From: Campylorhamphus procurvoides
Lineage: Eukaryota; Chordata; Aves; Passeriformes; Dendrocolaptidae
Direction: 5' to 3'
Assembly (NCBI GenBank): GCA_013396655.1
Contig: WBMV01003353.1
Location: 124,001 to 188,000 of the forward strand
Length of the DNA: 64,000 nt
In this document: positions 59,578 through 64,000 of the stretch, piece after piece
Numbering within the stretch: the stretch's first letter is position 1
Layout: each line of letters starts with the position of its first letter
Program-made: the position numbers and the translations under genes
Notes under the pieces: model-generated
Databases searched by the model: none
Told to the model about the DNA's origin: nothing
Seen by the model: the letters and a program-made list of their open reading frames with translations, nothing else

Positions 59578-60881
59578 CTAGGATAGGAAATAAAACACAC
59601 AATTACTTGGCAGCTTTGCAGTGAATTATTCTTCTAAGAGCCAAATGTTGGGGCCAGATTTCAAAGGCCAGGTCTGCGACAGAGAGATGCTAAAGCAGCA
59701 GAGTGACGACAGCTATGCTGTATTTTGTTTTCAATAGAGAGAATCCAAAGGATGCTGCTGGTATCATCTGTAAGGTGAGCCACTGGTCAGGGGACATCTG
59801 ATCTCACACATCAGGAGCATTCACACCACCTCACTCCAGCTTTGGAGGCTGTCTCCTGGGAGCCTTATATAGCCACGGCAGAGAGGAGGCATCTGTGCCC
59901 AACTCCCCTGCAGAGGCTGGAAACTGGGCTGAACTTTTACCCACAAGAGAAAGCTGTAAAAGAAACAAACCTATGCCAGGAATGAGGGGAAAAAGTGACG
60001 GTGGCAGGTGCATGGCTGGAGCCAAGCTCCTTCTCTTCCCCTCCTTGAGCTCTGCTATGGGCTGGATGGGGTGTCCTGACTGTACTCCAGAGTCACCTGG
60101 GGAAGTGCCTGTGTGTTCTGGAGGTATCACTGCCCTGCAGGGTGAGGGCACAAGGGAGCCAAGAGGCCTCAAAGGCCACTCTTAACCACAGCAGGTCCCT
60201 CGAGTCCCCTGAGCTCTGAAATCAAGTCTTCTTGCCAACAACGTGGCCATTCCTGCCTGTACCAGAATAGGACCTCACCAAACTCTCCCTTCCCTCCCCT
60301 ACCCAAATTCCAGGAGAGTGTGTGTGTGCAGAGCAGGACAATCTGACCTTTCTCTCCCCTTCTCTGCTTGGCAATTAGCACACAGTACCCCCAGCTACAC
60401 TGGCTGGGCTTTGGGACCTTCCCAGGAGGTTGCCAAGCCGTGATTTCCTATTCTGCATCCATCCGTTTTATTGAGTACGTTCATTTGATCAAAAGATGGA
60501 TTGCCTTGATTTACTCTTTCTAGAATGAGGCTTATTTAGCAGCATCCCAAAAATTAAAAATGGATTTGCCTTCTAGATGGAGGAGCAGGGAAGAACTGGA
60601 ATCCTCCACCAGCACCAGGGCAGGTGACCTTAAGGGACCCAACACAGATGACGAAAGAGGGCTTTACTTCTGGCTAATATTTTACAGTGGATAATGCCTT
60701 GAGAAACTAGAGCAAACAGAAAAAAAATACAGTGACCACCTTTAAGCTTGAAATACACACTTTTGTCTCATTTTGAATTAAAAAATAAATAACTTGTACT
60801 GGAAATAAAGCATCCTAAAACCCAGCACATGCATTCCCACTTATGTGAAGGTCTGGGTGCTTTAGGGGTGTTTGCACGTAC
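59578..60881 (-). other. FNIP1: FNIP1 intron (before the large exon)
   Basis: A 1.3-kb intron. Nothing recognised beyond unique sequence. Confidence 0.8.
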
Positions 60882-61051
60882 CGAGCTGTGCCCAGAGAGG
60901 GTTGTAGGGGTGGGTTTTGGCCAGCATGTCCACACTCTGGGAGGAATGCTTCTCCAGGAAGATTCTGATGGGTGGCTGGCCATTGGGCATGACCGTGGGG
61001 ACCCAGGCCAGGTGGTTAGTCAGCACTGCAGTCAGCAAAGCTGGTAAAAAC
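60882..61051 (-). CDS. FNIP1: FNIP1 coding exon (sixth from last)
   Basis: A 170-nt exon encodes (Q)[19 protein letters not shown] through the [19 protein letters not shown] segment to AQL and the first base of Gly. It matches the FNIP1 middle domain almost residue for residue ([10 protein letters not shown] for PPIKIFLEKH). The acceptor is TTTTAG and the donor is GTACGT. Confidence 0.96.
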
Positions 61052-62979
61052 CTAAAAGCAAAATGTTCAACATGGGGTTTTTTCCAGGTATGCACTCAGG
61101 ATATTAAACTGACAACAGCCCTACAGTGTATGTGGAGCAAGGGCTGCAGACACAGCCTGACAAAGTCAGCAGAGATCATCCCTTCAGTTGTGGTTCTTCG
61201 GGGAGAGAAGGGGTGGCTGGACCCTCCCTCCCACCCCTGTAAAGCTCTTTTTTAGAACACACATTTAAAGCAAAATAAAATATTTCAACTTTGTGGCATC
61301 TCAGTTCCTCTGTTTGGCAACAACTCTGAGACTTCCCATTTTGCAAGTTTTAGGTTGTAAACCATCTCAAAACCACCTTATTTTGTTCACTGTACGAAAG
61401 CAGTGGCAATGTGTGGTCTCTGTACTCCAAGGAGATCCCACATGCTTAAGGTCTGTGACTATGGATGAGAAGGAAGGTGATTGCTCCCAAACCTGTAATA
61501 CATCTGGGTGCTGTGCTCTTTGACATAACTGGTGTGCAATTTCAGCATATATGGCTGCTCCTTTGCAAAATAAATCCCCCAAAGTTCTGTAGCTCAGCCA
61601 GAGAAGCTGTGTCCTTATGCAGGCAAACCAGTTCTCACTAGCTAAGGAACTAAGGCAGAAAACCTTTCTGAAAAACGTTAACTATCTGATTTATTGCAGT
61701 GATAGAGCATGGTTTCTGCTCCATGGAGGGAAGACTTCCTTCCCTTCCCAGCCAGCCTTCCTGGCAGGAGCAGGGCCCAGGAGCCTCTGCACACCAACAG
61801 ATGGTGCTGGCGGCCTCAGCAGCCCAGGCATGGGGAGGAAACCAGTCAAATGCCTCAAAATAATGTTACTTGAATAGTTTACAGGCACCAGGAACCCCAC
61901 AGCTTCCATGTAGCCACTTCCACACTGGAGACAGCCAAAGGAGGAGAGGAGATTTAAAACTGGATTGGAAAGGATACAGAGATTAATTTTGCTCTTGCTT
62001 CCATCACTGTAAATCTCATTATATTTAAAATAAAGCAAACAAACCCAAATAAAGGACCATTTAAATGTAACCAAGATGTACAGGGCTCAGAATGGCAGGG
62101 ATCCACAGGAATAAGCCTAGAAAAAATCTTCCACTGAAGCAGGAATTGATTTTGAGAAAATACATTTGAACCCCTCACAGTTCCCTGGGGTTTCTGCCAT
62201 TGCACTGGGGCAGGAGCAGGTGGACCACAGTGACCACTGTCACCTCACATCTGGGGACAGAGGAGGTGGCAGGATGGGAGCAGCAGCCCCTTCCCTCCCA
62301 CCCTGCAAACTGCAGCAAACAGCTGCTCTGCCCATGCCATTCCCACCCAAAATACAGGTTTGTGCTCGTTTGGGGATCTCAGTGGAGCCAAATGCTTTTA
62401 AAACTTCCCCTACTCGTGCCCTGAGGAAAGGGGATGAAGTGTTGACAAAGGAGTAGATTTATCAGATTCTCCTTAGTTTATCAGGAACTTACTTACTCAG
62501 TTTGCAACACGGGCTCAGGGCTGGGGCCTGAGGCCAGAGGGGTGAGCACTAATGAGCACACCAGTTCTTCAGTGGTGTTTTACAATGATTTAAGGTTTAA
62601 GAGCAATTTGTGGTCAGACAGTATTACAGAAACAGCTCTTCCTGAATGTCTAACACTGCTCATCATATGACAAGTGATTCTGAAAGGTAGATTAGTGCAT
62701 TTCATAAGGTACGTTCACCCACTTGCAGACATCCACACCCATCACATGCCTCCCGTGGACATGTTTCAGATGTTCAGCCTCTACCAAGACTCAGAGGATT
62801 GTGGGGAAGCAGAAACGTAATGAGATAATTTCTTACTTGTCTTTTGTTTTAAAAATAAAGTTTTTATGGATGGCCTTTTGATTCTTTGACTACCAGGACT
62901 TTAACCACCACTTTGAAAATTGTTTTGAAATAAAAAGGCACGCTCAGATGTGTAACATAAGAACTCAACTGCACCGTAC
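61052..62979 (-). other. FNIP1: FNIP1 intron (between seventh- and sixth-from-last exons)
   Basis: A 1.9-kb intron. Nothing recognised beyond unique sequence. Confidence 0.8.
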
Positions 62980-63126
62980 TGGTTTTTGGAGGCGTTCTCC
63001 ATCAGGAAGGTGAACTCCTTCATGAAGCGATGGCAGAGCTGGTTCTTCTCGGGGGTGCCCGACATCATGGTGAGCCACACGGGCTCCCCGATCCGCGGCA
63101 TCGTGTACAGGTTGCAAATGGTCGTT
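62980..63126 (-). CDS. FNIP1: FNIP1 coding exon (seventh from last)
   Basis: A 147-nt exon encodes [20 protein letters not shown] through FLMENASKN and CA of a split Gln codon. This is nearly identical to the mammalian FNIP1 middle-domain segment; a visible difference is NQLCHRF for NHLCYRF. The acceptor is TTTCTAG and the donor is GTACGG. The first base completes an Arg codon from an exon outside the window. Confidence 0.96.
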
Positions 63127-64000
63127 CTAGAAACAAAACCAAAACATCCAGCAGGATAAACCAAAACAGTGAAAGGCAGAGATCCCAGCTGGAGAATTCA
63201 CTGCAGCATTTAGCTCCAGCTGTCATTTCTATCAGAAACAACATTTCTCTCATCAACCATTATCCAAACCTTGTGGTTCTCTCATTAACAGGAATTCACC
63301 CCTCACCACGGAGAGCTGAACCTCCCAGGGTCCTCCTGCAGCCACCTGCACTGACCCCAAACACAGCAACATCCCCTGCCACCAGAGCTGCCCTGCTCTG
63401 AACGCAGAAGGGATGAGTTCTTGTTGCTCTGGTCTCCCTGCTTTCTCTCCATTTCATTCAAAACATACTTCTGCTTTATTTATGACTAGGACAAGTTTAT
63501 CTGTATCTGACTTATAAAAACACCGTAACTTCCTCCTTGCTTTAAAACCTGGTGGATCTCCAGGCCAAACCCACCCAAGTGTGGATGTGTAGAGCAGGGG
63601 ACCAGCTCACCTGAGCTTTAAATAGAGAGTATGAGAGTCAAAGTCACCCCATGGCTGTACAAATGACACTCACCCACATCCTTTTTGACTCTACAGAGGA
63701 CAGTAAATGTAGGATTACAAATTTGGCTCTGCAGTAAAACACCAGATCAAAACTGCTCAGATGACTGCTAAACTCTTCTAAAATCTAAACTATAGTTCAG
63801 TTTTAAGTACAAAGCCTACACTAGGACACTATGGGAACCTGTGTTTTTACCACAGTAAAAATGCAAGCCTGAAAAGAACCAAAAGAACAAGGGAAATGAC
63901 TGATCAATTCAAGTTTCTTCCCAACCAATGCACTGCTTTTTCTAGATGAGGTATTTTTGTTTTACAAGGCAAAGATTTACATTATCCCATTATCCCTAGT
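63127..64000 (-). other. FNIP1: FNIP1 intron (partial, to the right edge)
   Basis: Upstream of the TTICNLY exon I looked for the preceding exon, expected to end in LNEFR, and did not find it, so it lies beyond the window. Confidence 0.75.

Larger units (their letters stand above)
51450..64000 (-). other. FNIP1: FNIP1 gene, 3' portion (last seven coding exons and 3'UTR)
   Basis: Seven minus-strand exons join in frame into the C-terminal 751 residues of folliculin-interacting protein 1. FNIP1 binds folliculin through Longin and DENN domains. The complex acts at the lysosome as a GAP for RagC/RagD and links AMPK and mTORC1 to TFE3/TFEB; FNIP1 also acts as an HSP90 co-chaperone. Visible here are the middle (DENN) region, the long disordered linker in one 1378-nt exon carrying the cysteine degron and the serine-rich HSP90-regulatory motif, and the C-terminal DENN part. 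FNIP2 was considered; the linker sequence and adjacency to RAPGEF6 favour FNIP1. The N-terminal exons, including the Longin domain, lie beyond the right edge. Confidence 0.95.

Noticed and set aside
63127..64000. A further upstream FNIP1 exon
   Set aside because: I looked for a segment ending LNEFR with a phase-matching donor and found none, so the exon is presumably outside the window.

Overview
The window is vertebrate nuclear DNA, almost certainly from a bird and possibly a songbird. Evidence: widely spaced short exons with GT-AG boundaries, AT-rich introns, several truncated CR1-type LINE 3' ends (the dominant avian retroposon), and two genes whose exon translations closely match the vertebrate proteins RAPGEF6 and FNIP1. 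No bacterial, viral or plasmid gene structure is visible, and I recognise no tRNA, rRNA or CRISPR array. The species cannot be told from the sequence alone.

Layout. Both genes lie on the minus strand, so they read from high to low coordinates. FNIP1 enters at the right edge: its last seven coding exons lie between 63126 and 54413, followed by a 3'UTR of about 3 kb ending near 51450. A stretch of about 13 kb with no recognisable gene follows (51450 down to about 38.8 kb). Next comes a 619-base assembly gap (38185-38803) in what is probably the GC-rich promoter of RAPGEF6. RAPGEF6 coding exon 1 is at 38046-38114. After a 22-kb first intron, coding exons 2-6 lie at 16042-15972, 15369-15313, 14407-14324, 5845-5776 and 360-217. 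The rest of RAPGEF6 lies off the left edge. Reading frame is continuous across every junction: 165 RAPGEF6 codons, and 751 FNIP1 residues plus a stop.

Function. FNIP1 is the folliculin partner acting at the lysosome in AMPK/mTORC1/RagC-D signalling, and an HSP90 co-chaperone. RAPGEF6 (PDZ-GEF2) is a Rap1/Rap2 guanine-nucleotide exchange factor; only its start and the first cyclic-nucleotide-binding-like domain are present here. They are linked neighbours rather than members of one known pathway. The same FNIP-RAPGEF linkage exists for the paralogues FNIP2 and RAPGEF2, so the arrangement is probably ancient.

Points of interest: a cysteine-rich reductive-stress degron in FNIP1 with an apparent His-to-Cys change at a metal-ligand position; a TG/CA array with a 98-bp higher-order repeat placed about 33 nt inside RAPGEF6 intron 1, through which the exon 1 reading frame stays open; a five-fold GGGCC run just upstream of the RAPGEF6 start codon beside the gap; a 59-bp minisatellite; and several AT-rich blocks that look like candidate conserved non-coding elements. 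I found no novel multi-gene system.
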